DNA of 64,000 nt from Rhizobium herbae (GTDB lineage: Bacteria > Pseudomonadota > Alphaproteobacteria > Rhizobiales > Rhizobiaceae). How positions within the stretch are numbered: the stretch's first letter is position 1; every line of letters begins with the position of its first letter. Below the pieces are notes generated by a model that was not told the origin of the DNA, searched no databases, and saw only the letters and a program-made list of their open reading frames with translations. Shown here in pieces: positions 28,046 through 36,894 of the stretch. The translations under genes and the position numbers were made by a program. The stretch covers positions 1 to 64,000 of the forward strand of contig NZ_JAGGJV010000003.1 of NCBI RefSeq assembly GCF_017873135.1. The letters run 5' to 3'.

Positions 28046-29430
28046 GGCATCATGGTCCCCGGCAGCCGCATGGTCAGTCGCGTGCCCTGCCCAGGGCCGG
28101 AAGCGATATCGAGGCTTCCGCCGAGACCGGCGATTCTTTCTTCAAGGCCGAGCAATCCGAGCCCGTCGACCGCATTTGACGGGTCGAAGCCCGGGCCCTT
28201 GTCGATGACGCAAATTTCGATCCCGCCATCGCGCGCCGCGGCATTGACCCGCTGGCCGACGCCTCCGGCGTGGCGCGCAGCATTGTTGAGCGTTTCCTGG
28301 ACGAACCGGTAGACGCAGATCTTCTCGGCCTGTGAAAGGTTGGGAAGATCGGGATCGCACTCGACCACGACCTGTGTCGCCGTGCGGCTTTCATGCGCCG
28401 CGATCGCGCGCTTCAACACCTCGCCGACGGGCAGGTCCTCCAGTTCGGGCAATGTCAGGCCCCGGCAGATATTGCGGATATCGCGCATCGCTTCATCGAG
28501 AGCGCCCTTGACCCGTTGGCTATCTTGGCTCGAAGCATTGCCATCGATGATCGAGCCGAGCCGCAAGGAGGCGAATGCCAGCAACTGTGCCGGTCCATCG
28601 TGAAGTTCCGCCGAAATCCGCCTGAGATACCGCTCGTTCAGATCCGCCGTGCGGTGGGTCGCCTGATCGACGCGACGGCGCAACGCCCGATTCTGATCCA
28701 GCAACTTCGACAGCGTTTCCACCTTTTCGTTCAAGGCGGCACGCTGCGATGTGATCAGGCGGCTGCCCCGCGCCACGATGCCGAAGAGAAGCGCCAGCAT
28801 GGCAAGCGTCACGACGCCGACGACAAGCCAGCTTTGCACCCGCGCCCTGGTCAATTCGGTCCGCAGGTCGTGTCCGTCCTCGTAAAACTCGGCAACGGCA
28901 ATGATATCGCCGGACCAAGGCTCCCGGATCGGGCTGTAGATCTCAAGCAGCGGTATACCGCTTTGGCGTTCCGTCTCGTTTTCCGGCCCCACAAGATGGT
29001 CGAACTCGGCATGAATCTTTCCGGCCTTCGCAGCCTCCAATCCTTCCGTCATGGCAAATTGCTTGCCGACGATATTCTCTTCATTGCTAAAGACGATCGT
29101 ACCGTCGGGCTTCCAGATCTTGAAGGCGAACATCGTCTTGCTCAGCACGCCCTGGCTCAAGGTTTCGTTGAGGGCAAGGCGAGCCCCTTCCCCGAGCGTG
29201 CTTGACGTCGCCAGTTCCTGCGTCAGCGGAGCGATGATGCTGTCAACGTAAAGTGCCGTGGCCGCGGCCGCATTGTGGGTAACCGCGTCCTCGATCCGTC
29301 CGCTGACCCAAAAGCCTATGGCGCCCATGCCGAAAAGAAGCACACCGGCTGCCGCGATCGCGAACTGTCTGGCAAGGCTGAGCCCTTTGACACGTGATGG
29401 CAATATCTCGGCATTCACTGCGCTGTCCAT
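28042..29430 (-). CDS. Sensor histidine kinase, NarX/DesK type (HisKA_3)
   Basis: 462 aa. Transmembrane segments at about 21-43 and 199-220 flank a periplasmic sensor of about 155 residues. The cytoplasmic part has the HisKA_3 dimerisation region with phospho-acceptor His277 in ISAELHDGPAQL, then an HATPase domain (NNAARHAGGVGQ, VIDKGPGFDP, GLGLLGLEERI). It phosphorylates the response regulator encoded immediately downstream. The periplasmic domain (GIPLLEIYSPIREPW and FAFKIWKPDGTIVFS) resembles a dCache/PAS-like fold; its ligand is unknown. Confidence 0.92.
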   Translation of the reverse strand: MDSAVNAEILPSRVKGLSLARQFAIAAAGVLLFGMGAIGFWVSGRIEDAVTHNAAAATALYVDSIIAPLTQELATSSTLGEGARLALNETLSQGVLSKTMFAFKIWKPDGTIVFSNEENIVGKQFAMTEGLEAAKAGKIHAEFDHLVGPENETERQSGIPLLEIYSPIREPWSGDIIAVAEFYEDGHDLRTELTRARVQSWLVVGVVTLAMLALLFGIVARGSRLITSQRAALNEKVETLSKLLDQNRALRRRVDQATHRTADLNERYLRRISAELHDGPAQLLAFASLRLGSIIDGNASSQDSQRVKGALDEAMRDIRNICRGLTLPELEDLPVGEVLKRAIAAHESRTATQVVVECDPDLPNLSQAEKICVYRFVQETLNNAARHAGGVGQRVNAAARDGGIEICVIDKGPGFDPSNAVDGLGLLGLEERIAGLGGSLDIASGPGQGTRLTMRLPGTMMP

Positions 29431-29544
29431 AACGACTCATAGCGTGTTTTAAGACATGGAAGAAGCCGGACCAATGGCCATTGGCCCATGGACCAAAGTC
29501 GGATGAACCGGCTCAAGCCGCGAGGTCAGATCGCTCGCGACACC

Positions 29545-31278
29545 TCAATCCACCGCATCGCTGCCGACGTCCCGCGACACGTTCATCTGCTTCCTCTCGC
29601 GGGCCATGTCGCTGACGGCGGCGCGCAGCCGCGGGTGCCGGGCCATGAAGATGTTGAAGTCACGCCGGTCGAGTTTCAGGAACTGGCAGAAATCCACCGC
29701 GATCACGTCGGCGGTGCGCAATCCGCCGCTGAGCAGGGCCATTTCGCCGAAGAAGGCGCCCGCTTCAAGCAGGATCGCCTTGCCCGGCAACCTGACCTCG
29801 GCGGCACCGGCGGCAATGAAATACATGGCGTCGCCGCGCTCGCCGACGCGGATCACCTTGTCGCCCGGCGAGGCCGATGCCGGCCGGAACAGCAGCAGGA
29901 GCTCTTCGAGAGCATGCTCGTTGACCTCGGAAAATAACGGGAAGGTGCTGACCAGCTGCTGTTTTTTCAGCTGCTGCTGACTTTCCTTTTCTTCAACCTT
30001 CGCCTTGACGATATCGAGCTGGCGGCCGAGTGCGGTCAATTTTTGCTCACCGTAGTAGGGCATCGTGCGCGCGAGCCGGGCTTTCAGTTTCCCAGCCGCC
30101 CAGAACATCAGCGGATTGAGCGTGATCGAAAGGATCGCCCCGGCAAGGATAAGATCGTGTCCCTCCTGCGACAGGAGCCCAAGCGAAACGCCGAGGCCGG
30201 CGACGATGAACGAAAACTCGCCGATCTGCGCCAGGCTTGCACCGACGGTCAGCGCCATGGACAGGGGGTAACGCAAAAGCAGCACGAAACCGACGGCGAT
30301 CAGCGATTTGCCGCAGGTGATCAACGCCACGATCGCGATCACGGCAAGCGGCTGCTGGATCAGGATCATCGGGTTGAACAGCATGCCGACGGAGACGAAG
30401 AACAACACGGAGAACGCGTTCTGCAACGGCAGCGAATCCGCCGCCGCCCTGTGGCTGAGATGGGACTCGCTCATGATGACGCCGGCAAAAAACGCCCCGA
30501 GCGCGAAGGATACGCCGAAAATCGTCGCCGAGCCAAAGGCAATGCCGAGCGCGATGGCAAGAACGGTCAGCGTAAACAGTTCGCGCGACCCGGTACGCGC
30601 GACCAGCGTCAGGAGCCACGGAACAAGCCGGGGACCGAGGACCACGGCCAGTGCGGCGAAAGCGCCAAGCTTGACGAGCGTCAGCACGATGGTCAAGGCG
30701 ATGGACGTGCCGCCTGCACTCGGCGCGTGCCCTGCCGCTGCCCCCGGAGCACCCAAAATCTCCGCGACGATCGGCAGGAGGACAAGGGCCAGGACCATCG
30801 CCAGGTCCTCGACGATCAGCCAGCCGATCGCCACCCGCCCGTTGGGCGAGTTGACAAGGTTGCGCTCCTCCAGCGCTTTCAACAGAACGACGGTGCTGGC
30901 AACGGAAACGCTGAGGCCGAAGACAAGCCCGGCACCGAGGCTCCAGCCCCATAGCGAACATAGGCCGATGCCCAGCAGCGTCGCCAGGATGATCTGCCCG
31001 ATGGCGCCGGGAATGGCGACGCCGCGAACGGCGATGAGGTCCGAAGCGGAGAAATGCAGGCCGACCCCGAACATCAGCAGGATGACGCCGATCTCAGCCA
31101 ATTGTACGGCAAGGGCGCTGTCGGCCGTAAAACCCGGCGTAAACGGTCCCATCATGATGCCGGCAACCAGATATCCGACCAGAGGCGGCAGGCGGAGCCG
31201 GTCCGCGAAATAGCCAAAGATCGCAGCCAGCACGAAGCTGATCGCGACGGTCGCTACCAAAGCCATATCCTGATGCAC
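29545..31278 (-). CDS. CPA2-family cation/proton antiporter with C-terminal cyclic-nucleotide-binding-like domain
   Basis: 577 aa. Residues about 5-390 form a 12-helix Na+/H+ (K+/H+) exchanger of the Kef/YbaL type with conserved VGYLVAGIMMGP near the start. A TrkA-N Rossmann domain, usual at the C-terminus of Kef/YbaL, is absent; instead a linker (residues about 400-430, helical with EEKESQQQLKKQQ) leads to a Crp-like cNMP-binding domain (GDKVIRVGERGDAMYFIAAG, AGAFFGEMALLSGGLRTADV, then FCQFLKLDRRDFN). The domain could regulate transport by binding a cyclic nucleotide; the arginine of the phosphate-binding cassette is seen in SGGLRTADV. Upstream Met at 31278 or 31266 could be used. Confidence 0.88.
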   Translation of the reverse strand: MHQDMALVATVAISFVLAAIFGYFADRLRLPPLVGYLVAGIMMGPFTPGFTADSALAVQLAEIGVILLMFGVGLHFSASDLIAVRGVAIPGAIGQIILATLLGIGLCSLWGWSLGAGLVFGLSVSVASTVVLLKALEERNLVNSPNGRVAIGWLIVEDLAMVLALVLLPIVAEILGAPGAAAGHAPSAGGTSIALTIVLTLVKLGAFAALAVVLGPRLVPWLLTLVARTGSRELFTLTVLAIALGIAFGSATIFGVSFALGAFFAGVIMSESHLSHRAAADSLPLQNAFSVLFFVSVGMLFNPMILIQQPLAVIAIVALITCGKSLIAVGFVLLLRYPLSMALTVGASLAQIGEFSFIVAGLGVSLGLLSQEGHDLILAGAILSITLNPLMFWAAGKLKARLARTMPYYGEQKLTALGRQLDIVKAKVEEKESQQQLKKQQLVSTFPLFSEVNEHALEELLLLFRPASASPGDKVIRVGERGDAMYFIAAGAAEVRLPGKAILLEAGAFFGEMALLSGGLRTADVIAVDFCQFLKLDRRDFNIFMARHPRLRAAVSDMARERKQMNVSRDVGSDAVD

Positions 31279-31521
31279 GCTTTACTCCCGACCGCCCAAG
31301 CTCTTACCGCCATACACTGTTTTCCCCATCGTATGCTGTCGAAAGGCGTTCGATAAAGGGCTACATGAGGAAAACAGCGGTTTTTTCCCCGTCGGCGGTC
31401 ACACCATCCCCGCGGAAACGTGGTATCATTGCATCTGCTTTCTGCCTAATTTTGATGCTCATGCAGAAACGCAATTATTTTGAGCATTGCCAAGTTTGTT
31501 GCACTGCGTCATCTATGCGCC

Positions 31522-32109
31522 ATGGCTTATCTGGACCTCACAATTCTTGTCATCGATGAGAACGCGATCCGCGCTTCCATCATCGAGGAAGGATTGCGCG
31601 AGGCCGGGCACGCGAAGGTGACGGTCGTGCACGAGGTCAACGGCATCGCCCGCATCATCGAGACGCTGCAACCCGACGTGATCTTCATCGATCTGGAAAA
31701 CCCGAACCGCGACATGATGGAGCACCTGTTCCAGCTGACGCGCACGGTCGGCCGGCCGATCGCCATGTTCGTCGACAGATCGGATACCGCATCCATCGAG
31801 GCGGCGGTCGATGCCGGCGTATCCGCCTACATCGTCGACGGCCTGAAGAAAGAGCGGGTCAAACCCATCCTCGACATGGCCGTCAGCCGGTTCAACGCCT
31901 TTTCGAGGCTGCAGCGGGAACTGGCCGACGCCAAGTCGGCGCTGGAGGAACGCAAGATCGTCGAGCGCGCCAAGGGCATCCTGATGAAGATGCGCGGCAT
32001 TTCAGAAGAGCAGGCCTTTGCCCTGCTGCGCCAGACGGCCATGAACGAAAAGAAGAAGATGTCGGACATCGCCCAGAGCGTCGTCACGGCGGCTGGATTG
32101 CTGATGTGA
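31522..32109 (+). CDS. nasT: ANTAR-domain antiterminator NasT
   Basis: 195 aa from MAYLDLTILVIDENA; an upstream in-frame start at 31480 is less likely. A receiver-like domain (VIDENAIRASIIEEGLREAG; Asp in VIFIDLENPN) is joined through a helix (LQRELADAKSALEERKIVER) to an ANTAR RNA-binding domain (AKGILMKMRGISEEQAFALL, then IAQSVV). NasT binds leader RNAs with paired hexaloop hairpins and prevents termination when nitrate releases it from NasS. The predicted target is the leader of nrtA (33654-33781). nasS follows by 49 bases. Confidence 0.9.
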   Translation: MAYLDLTILVIDENAIRASIIEEGLREAGHAKVTVVHEVNGIARIIETLQPDVIFIDLENPNRDMMEHLFQLTRTVGRPIAMFVDRSDTASIEAAVDAGVSAYIVDGLKKERVKPILDMAVSRFNAFSRLQRELADAKSALEERKIVERAKGILMKMRGISEEQAFALLRQTAMNEKKKMSDIAQSVVTAAGLLM

Positions 32110-32158
32110 TGAGCAGGCACCAGTCGGACATCTTCCGGTGGGAGGCATTGGAGTGAAT

Positions 32159-33460
32159 ATGGTCACGAAAATCACGGATACGGCCAATGCTCCGCGCGGC
32201 GGCGATAGCCGCCTTGCCGCGCCCGCAGCACTGGCTGGCGAAGGCTCGCGGACCCTGCGCGCCGGCTTCATTCCGCTCGTCGATGCGTCCGTGCTGATCG
32301 CAGCCGCCGAATTCGGCTTCGCGCGGAAGGAAGGCATCGTTCTCGATCTGGTCAAGGATGTCTCCTGGGCCAATGTGCGCGACCGGCTCGCCTTCCGGCA
32401 GTTCGACATTGCCCACATGCTGTCGCCCATGCCGGTCGCCTCGATGCTGGGCCTGGGCTCCAATCCGTCACCGACGATAACCCCGTTTTCTCTCGGCGGC
32501 GGCGGCAATGCCATCACCCTATCGACGCGTCTCTATGCCCGCATGCGGCAAGAGGCATCCTTGACCGAAACGGCGAGCGCTCTGGAAAATGCACAGGCGC
32601 TGGCAAAGGTCATCCTCGGGATGAAGGCGCGCGGCGAGCCGCTGCCGACGCTTGGCGTCACGTATCCCTTCTCCTCGCACAACTACGAATTCCGCTTCTG
32701 GCTGGCAGCCGGCGGCATCGATCCGGATCGGGACGTCAAGCTCGTCGTCGTGCCGCCGCCGATGACGTCCGACGCGCTCGCCGCGGGCGCCATCGACGGC
32801 TTCTGCGTCGGCGCGCCGTGGAACATGGTCGCCTCCGAGCGCGGCGTCGGCCGCATCGTCGCCGCCAAGCAGGATATCTGGCCGTCCGCCCCGGAAAAGG
32901 TGATCGGCATGCGGCCGGAATGGGCCGAAACGCATCCGGAAACCGTCTCGCGGCTGATCGTTGCGCTGGATGCGGCCGCGCGCTGGTGCGACCGCCCGGA
33001 AAATCATGATGCATTATCGGAGGCGCTGGCCGAGACCCGTTACCTCGCGGCGCCCGTCGATATCATTCGTCGTGTGCTTGCCGGCGAATTCAATCTCGAC
33101 GATCAAGGCAATCGCCGCGTCATCGATGGCTATTTCAAGTTTCATGACGGCTTTGCCAACTATCCGCGTCCGAGCCAGGCGCTGTGGATCTACAGCCAGA
33201 TGATCCGCTGGGGCCAGACCGATCTTTCCTCCACCGGCATGACGGCGGCAGCGGCGGCCTATCGGCCCGATATCTATCGCCTGGCGCTTGGGGCGGACGC
33301 AGCACCTCTGCTGGACAACGATATTCGCGTCGAAGGCGACATGGATGGCGATCGGTTCATCGATGGGCAGGTTTTCGATCCGGCCCGGATCGCCGACTAT
33401 ATCGCCGGATTTGCCGTCAAAAGCATGACGCGCAGCGGGTCGCCCGCCGAGGAAAACTGA
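32159..33460 (+). CDS. nasS: Cytoplasmic nitrate/nitrite sensor NasS (NrtA paralog)
   Basis: 433 aa, NrtA/CmpA-family nitrate-binding fold without a signal peptide, as expected for cytosolic NasS. Key stretches are LRAGFIPLVDASVLIAAAEF, FDIAHMLSPMPVASML, YPFSSHNYEFRFWLAAGGID and DAAARWCDRPEN; each lines up with the NrtA protein at 33825. The start is at 32159 after GGAG, although a GTG at 32153 is equally well placed. NasS holds NasT inactive in the absence of nitrate. It lies immediately upstream of the structural operon. Confidence 0.88.
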   Translation: MVTKITDTANAPRGGDSRLAAPAALAGEGSRTLRAGFIPLVDASVLIAAAEFGFARKEGIVLDLVKDVSWANVRDRLAFRQFDIAHMLSPMPVASMLGLGSNPSPTITPFSLGGGGNAITLSTRLYARMRQEASLTETASALENAQALAKVILGMKARGEPLPTLGVTYPFSSHNYEFRFWLAAGGIDPDRDVKLVVVPPPMTSDALAAGAIDGFCVGAPWNMVASERGVGRIVAAKQDIWPSAPEKVIGMRPEWAETHPETVSRLIVALDAAARWCDRPENHDALSEALAETRYLAAPVDIIRRVLAGEFNLDDQGNRRVIDGYFKFHDGFANYPRPSQALWIYSQMIRWGQTDLSSTGMTAAAAAYRPDIYRLALGADAAPLLDNDIRVEGDMDGDRFIDGQVFDPARIADYIAGFAVKSMTRSGSPAEEN

Positions 33461-33625
33461 CGGCGGCGAATTTTGCATTGCACAAAATTTCCCACTCGGA
33501 AATGAGAGAGCCGAAGCAGACGCTGAAATTTTTTGCACATGCAGGACATGATCAAAATTTACGCGCAGCCCTGAGATCGACGAAAATCCATTCAATTTCA
33601 AAGCGCTAATGTTTTCCCACAAAAC

Positions 33626-33641
33626 TGGCACAGGCTTTGCA
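33626..33641 (+). promoter_or_regulatory. Sigma-54 promoter of the nitrate-assimilation operon
   Basis: TGGCAC-AGGCT-TTGCA matches the -24/-12 consensus (TGGCAC-N5-TTGCA) exactly. It sits in the 364-base gap between nasS and nrtA and predicts a start near 33653, directly upstream of the leader hairpin. Nitrogen-limitation control by NtrC would be expected; the remaining upstream sequence (33461-33625) is AT-rich but I could not assign NtrC sites. Confidence 0.85.
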
Positions 33642-33653
33642 TGAGTTAATTCG

Positions 33654-33781
33654 CTGCGGTCAATGGCGACCGCAGTAAGCCGAGCCCAAGACAGGCGCTC
33701 GCAGAGACATCGACGTCGCAAGGTTTTTGCAGTCCGGGAATCTTTTTCTCCCGAAGACGCAATCTCCGAGCGGCGTTTTTT
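33654..33781 (+). promoter_or_regulatory. ANTAR-type leader RNA with hexaloop hairpin and putative terminator
   Basis: CTGCGGTC-AATGGC-GACCGCAG (33654-33675) is a perfect eight-base-pair hairpin with a six-base loop carrying A at position 1 and G at position 4, the pattern bound by ANTAR proteins. A weaker second hairpin with loop ATCGAC (A1, G4; 33701-33719) has a bulge in its stem. AAGACGC and GCGTTTT (33754-33779) with a trailing run of T can serve as terminator. The order is that of NasT-controlled leaders. The rest of the leader up to the nrtA start at 33825 shows nothing else. Confidence 0.65.
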
Positions 33782-33824
33782 ATTGCCAAATTTCCGACCG
33801 GCCACTCTCAAGGGAACCTGCCTC

Positions 33825-35123
33825 ATGAAAACGATTTTGAGCAACGGCATCACCCGTCGCAGCCTCCTGAAAACCACCGCAACCGCCGCGCTGTTTAGCG
33901 CCATCAAGACGGCTTTCCCGTCCGGCGCCTTTGCCGCCACGGCCGGCCCCGAAGTGACCGGCGTCAAGCTCGGCTATATCGCACTGACGGATTCGGCGTC
34001 GCTGATCATCGCCAAGGAAAAGGGCTTTTTCGAAAAGCACGGGCTGCCGGATGTCGAAGTCGCCAAGCAGGCCTCCTGGGGCGCGACCCGCGACAACCTT
34101 GTGCTCGGCGGCGCAGCCAACGGCATCGATGGCGCCCATATCCTCTCGCCGATGCCCTATCTGATGCACACCGGCAAGGTGACGCAGAACAATGTTCCCG
34201 TGCCGATGGCGATCCTCGCCCGCCTCAACTGTGACAGCCAGGCAATTTCGGTTGCCAAGGAATATGCCGATACCGGCGTCCAGCTCGATGCCTCCAAGCT
34301 CAAGGCAGCCTTTGAAAAGAAGAAGGCCGACGGCGGCGAAGTGAAGGTCGCGATGACCTTCCCGGGCGGCACGCATGACCTCTGGCTTCGCTACTGGCTG
34401 GCCGCCGGCGGCATCGATCCGGACAAGGACGTCTCGACCATCGTCGTGCCGCCGCCCCAGATGGTGGCCAACATGAAGGTCGGCAACATGGATGCCTTCT
34501 GTGTCGGCGAGCCGTGGAACGAACAGCTGGTCAACCAGGGCATCGGCTTTACCGCAGCCTCGACCGGAGAAATCTGGAAGGGTCACCCGGAAAAGGCATT
34601 GGGTATGCGCGCCGACTGGGTCGAAAAGAACCCGAACGCCGCCAAGGCGCTGATGATGGCCGTGATGGAAGCCCAGCAGTGGTGCGAAAGCATGGACAAC
34701 AAGGACGAGATGGCGGCGATCGTCGGCAAGCGCCAATGGTTCAACGTCCCCGTAAAAGACATCATCGGCCGCCTGAAGGGCGACATCAATTACGGCAACG
34801 GCCGCGTCGTGCACGGCACCGACCTCTACATGAAGTTCTGGGCGAACGGCGCGTCCTATCCGTTCAAGAGCCACGATACCTGGTTCATGGCCGAGAACAT
34901 CCGCTGGGGCAAGCTGGCGCCCGATACCGACATCAAGGCACTGGTCGACCAGGTGAACCGCGAGGACATCTGGAGGGCTGCCGCCGCCGACCTGGGCATT
35001 GCCGCCGCCGACATTCCGGCCACGACCTCGCGCGGCAAGGAAACCTTCTTCGACGGCAAGGTCTTCGATCCGGAAAATCCCTCCGCCTATCTCGACAGCC
35101 TGTCGATCAAGGCGGCGTCCTGA
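33825..35123 (+). CDS. nrtA: Nitrate ABC transporter, substrate-binding protein (Tat-exported)
   Basis: 432 aa from MKTILSNGITRRSLLKTT. The TRRSLLK motif and hydrophobic ALFSAIKTAFPSGAFA form a twin-arginine signal, so the protein is probably folded before export. Binding-fold segments are GVKLGYIALTDSASLIIAKE, then AHILSPMPYLM, MTFPGGTHDLWLRYWLAAGG and QQWCESMDN. It feeds nitrate to the permease/ATPase encoded downstream. First gene of the structural operon, behind a sigma-54 promoter and an ANTAR leader; the frame extends up to 33663 but those residues have no signal character. Confidence 0.92.
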   Translation: MKTILSNGITRRSLLKTTATAALFSAIKTAFPSGAFAATAGPEVTGVKLGYIALTDSASLIIAKEKGFFEKHGLPDVEVAKQASWGATRDNLVLGGAANGIDGAHILSPMPYLMHTGKVTQNNVPVPMAILARLNCDSQAISVAKEYADTGVQLDASKLKAAFEKKKADGGEVKVAMTFPGGTHDLWLRYWLAAGGIDPDKDVSTIVVPPPQMVANMKVGNMDAFCVGEPWNEQLVNQGIGFTAASTGEIWKGHPEKALGMRADWVEKNPNAAKALMMAVMEAQQWCESMDNKDEMAAIVGKRQWFNVPVKDIIGRLKGDINYGNGRVVHGTDLYMKFWANGASYPFKSHDTWFMAENIRWGKLAPDTDIKALVDQVNREDIWRAAAADLGIAAADIPATTSRGKETFFDGKVFDPENPSAYLDSLSIKAAS

Positions 35124-35187
35124 TCAAAACAATCCCGGCGCATGACCGTTTGCGCCGGCTTTCCTCTTTACCTTCAGGAGATGTTCC

Positions 35188-36081
35188 ATGCCCGCACTGG
35201 CCCGCACGGAAAAAATCGTGACCGCCGCACCGCCAAAGACAAGCGCAAGCATCGTCACCCTGCCGGGCCGGCCGGCCCCAAAATTCAAGCCGAAGCAAGT
35301 CGCGCTTGCGGTTGCGCGCAACGTCGTGCCGCCGCTGATCGTGCTGGCCGTCATTCTGGTGATCTGGCAGATACTCTGTTCGGGAGCGGGCGCCACACTG
35401 CCGCCGCCAACGCAGGTCTGGCAGGAGAGCTACGACCTGATCGCCTATCCCTTCTTCAACTACGGATCACAGGATATCGGCCTTGGCTGGCGGGTGCTGA
35501 TCTCGCTGCAGCGCGTCGCCTATGGCTTCGGGTTTGCCGCCGTCGCCGGCATCCTGATCGGCGCCCTGATCGGCCAGTCGATCTGGGCGATGCGCGGTCT
35601 TGATCCGATCTTCCAGATCCTGCGCACCGTTCCGCCGCTCGCCTGGCTGCCGCTGTCGCTGGCCGCCTTCCAGGACTCGAACCCCTCGGCGATCTTCGTG
35701 ATCTTCATCACCTCGATCTGGCCGGTGATCATCAACACCGCCGTCGGCGTCCGCAATATCCCGCAGGATTACCGCAACGTCGCCAAGGTGCTTTGCCTCA
35801 ACCAGTTCGAATTCTTCTTCAAGATCATGCTGCCATCGGCCGCACCCTACATCTTCACCGGCCTTCGCATCGGCATCGGGCTGTCGTGGCTTGCCATCGT
35901 CGCCGCCGAAATGCTCACCGGCGGCGTCGGCATCGGCTTCTTCATCTGGGATGCGTGGAACTCGTCGCGCCTGCCCGACATCATCGTCGCGCTCGCCTAT
36001 ATCGGCGTCGTCGGCTTCATCCTCGACAAGCTGGTCTCAGCCGTCGGCACCATCGTCACCCGCGGCGCATCCGCCAACTGA
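35188..36081 (+). CDS. nrtB: Nitrate ABC transporter permease
   Basis: 297 aa, inner-membrane permease of the NrtB/SsuC/TauC type, with about six helices after a 30-residue cytoplasmic start. The EAA loop is seen in FQFEFFFKIMLPSAAPYIF-like form (positions about 205-230 of the protein). It starts 64 bases after nrtA and its product forms the channel with NrtA and the ATPase. Confidence 0.9.
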   Translation: MPALARTEKIVTAAPPKTSASIVTLPGRPAPKFKPKQVALAVARNVVPPLIVLAVILVIWQILCSGAGATLPPPTQVWQESYDLIAYPFFNYGSQDIGLGWRVLISLQRVAYGFGFAAVAGILIGALIGQSIWAMRGLDPIFQILRTVPPLAWLPLSLAAFQDSNPSAIFVIFITSIWPVIINTAVGVRNIPQDYRNVAKVLCLNQFEFFFKIMLPSAAPYIFTGLRIGIGLSWLAIVAAEMLTGGVGIGFFIWDAWNSSRLPDIIVALAYIGVVGFILDKLVSAVGTIVTRGASAN

Positions 36082-36091
36082 GGATACTGTC

Positions 36092-36889
36092 ATGAGCGCC
36101 TATCTGAAACTCGATCATATCGACAAGCATTTCGACCGGGGCGGCCAGCGCGCCGAGGTGCTGAAGGGCATCAACCTGACGATTGCCAAGGGCGAGTTCG
36201 TGTCGATCATCGGCCATTCCGGCTGCGGAAAATCGACACTGCTCAATCTCATCGCCGGCCTGACGCCGGTTTCGTCCGGGGCTGTGCTTCTGGAAAACCG
36301 CGAGGTCAACGCGCCCGGTCCGGAACGCGCCGTCGTGTTCCAGAACCACAGCCTGCTGCCCTGGCTGACGGTCTACGAAAACGTCAATCTCGCCGTCTCC
36401 AAGGTTTTCGGCAGGACCAAGAGCAAGACCGAGCGCCACGACTGGGTCATGGCCAATCTCGACCTCGTCCAGATGGCCCATGCCAAGGACAAGCGCCCAT
36501 CCGAGATTTCCGGCGGCATGAAGCAGCGCGTCGGCATTGCCCGGGCGCTGGCCATGGAGCCGAAGATCCTCCTGCTCGACGAGCCTTTCGGCGCGCTCGA
36601 TGCTCTGACCCGGGCTCATCTGCAGGATGCGGTGATGGAGATCCACCTTCGTCTCGGCAATACCATGCTGATGATCACCCACGACGTCGACGAGGCCGTG
36701 CTCTTGTCCGACCGGATCGTGATGATGACCAACGGTCCCGCGGCCTGCATCGGCGAAGTGCTCGACGTGCCGATCGTCCGGCCGCGCAACCGCATCGAGC
36801 TTGCCTCGGACCGGACCTATCTCAAATGCCGCGAGGCCGTGCTGAAGTTCCTCTACGAACGGCACCGCTTCGTCGAAGCCGCGGAGTGA
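36092..36889 (+). CDS. nrtD: Nitrate ABC transporter ATP-binding protein (NrtD type)
   Basis: 265 aa from MSAYLKLDHIDKHF. Walker A is GHSGCGKST, the Q-loop VVFQNHSLLPWL, signature SGGMKQRVGIARAL and Walker B LLLDEPFGALD. A single ATPase domain of NrtD length; no C-terminal binding domain as in cyanobacterial NrtC. An upstream extension to 35891 lies inside nrtB and is rejected. Two bases of spacer, then nirB (ATG 36895), imply coupling. Confidence 0.92.
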   Translation: MSAYLKLDHIDKHFDRGGQRAEVLKGINLTIAKGEFVSIIGHSGCGKSTLLNLIAGLTPVSSGAVLLENREVNAPGPERAVVFQNHSLLPWLTVYENVNLAVSKVFGRTKSKTERHDWVMANLDLVQMAHAKDKRPSEISGGMKQRVGIARALAMEPKILLLDEPFGALDALTRAHLQDAVMEIHLRLGNTMLMITHDVDEAVLLSDRIVMMTNGPAACIGEVLDVPIVRPRNRIELASDRTYLKCREAVLKFLYERHRFVEAAE

Positions 36890-36894
36890 CCGGC

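Noticed and set aside
33014-33967. 317-codon minus-strand open frame opposite nasS and the nrtA leader
   Set aside because: Antisense; it would cover the sigma-54 promoter and leader.
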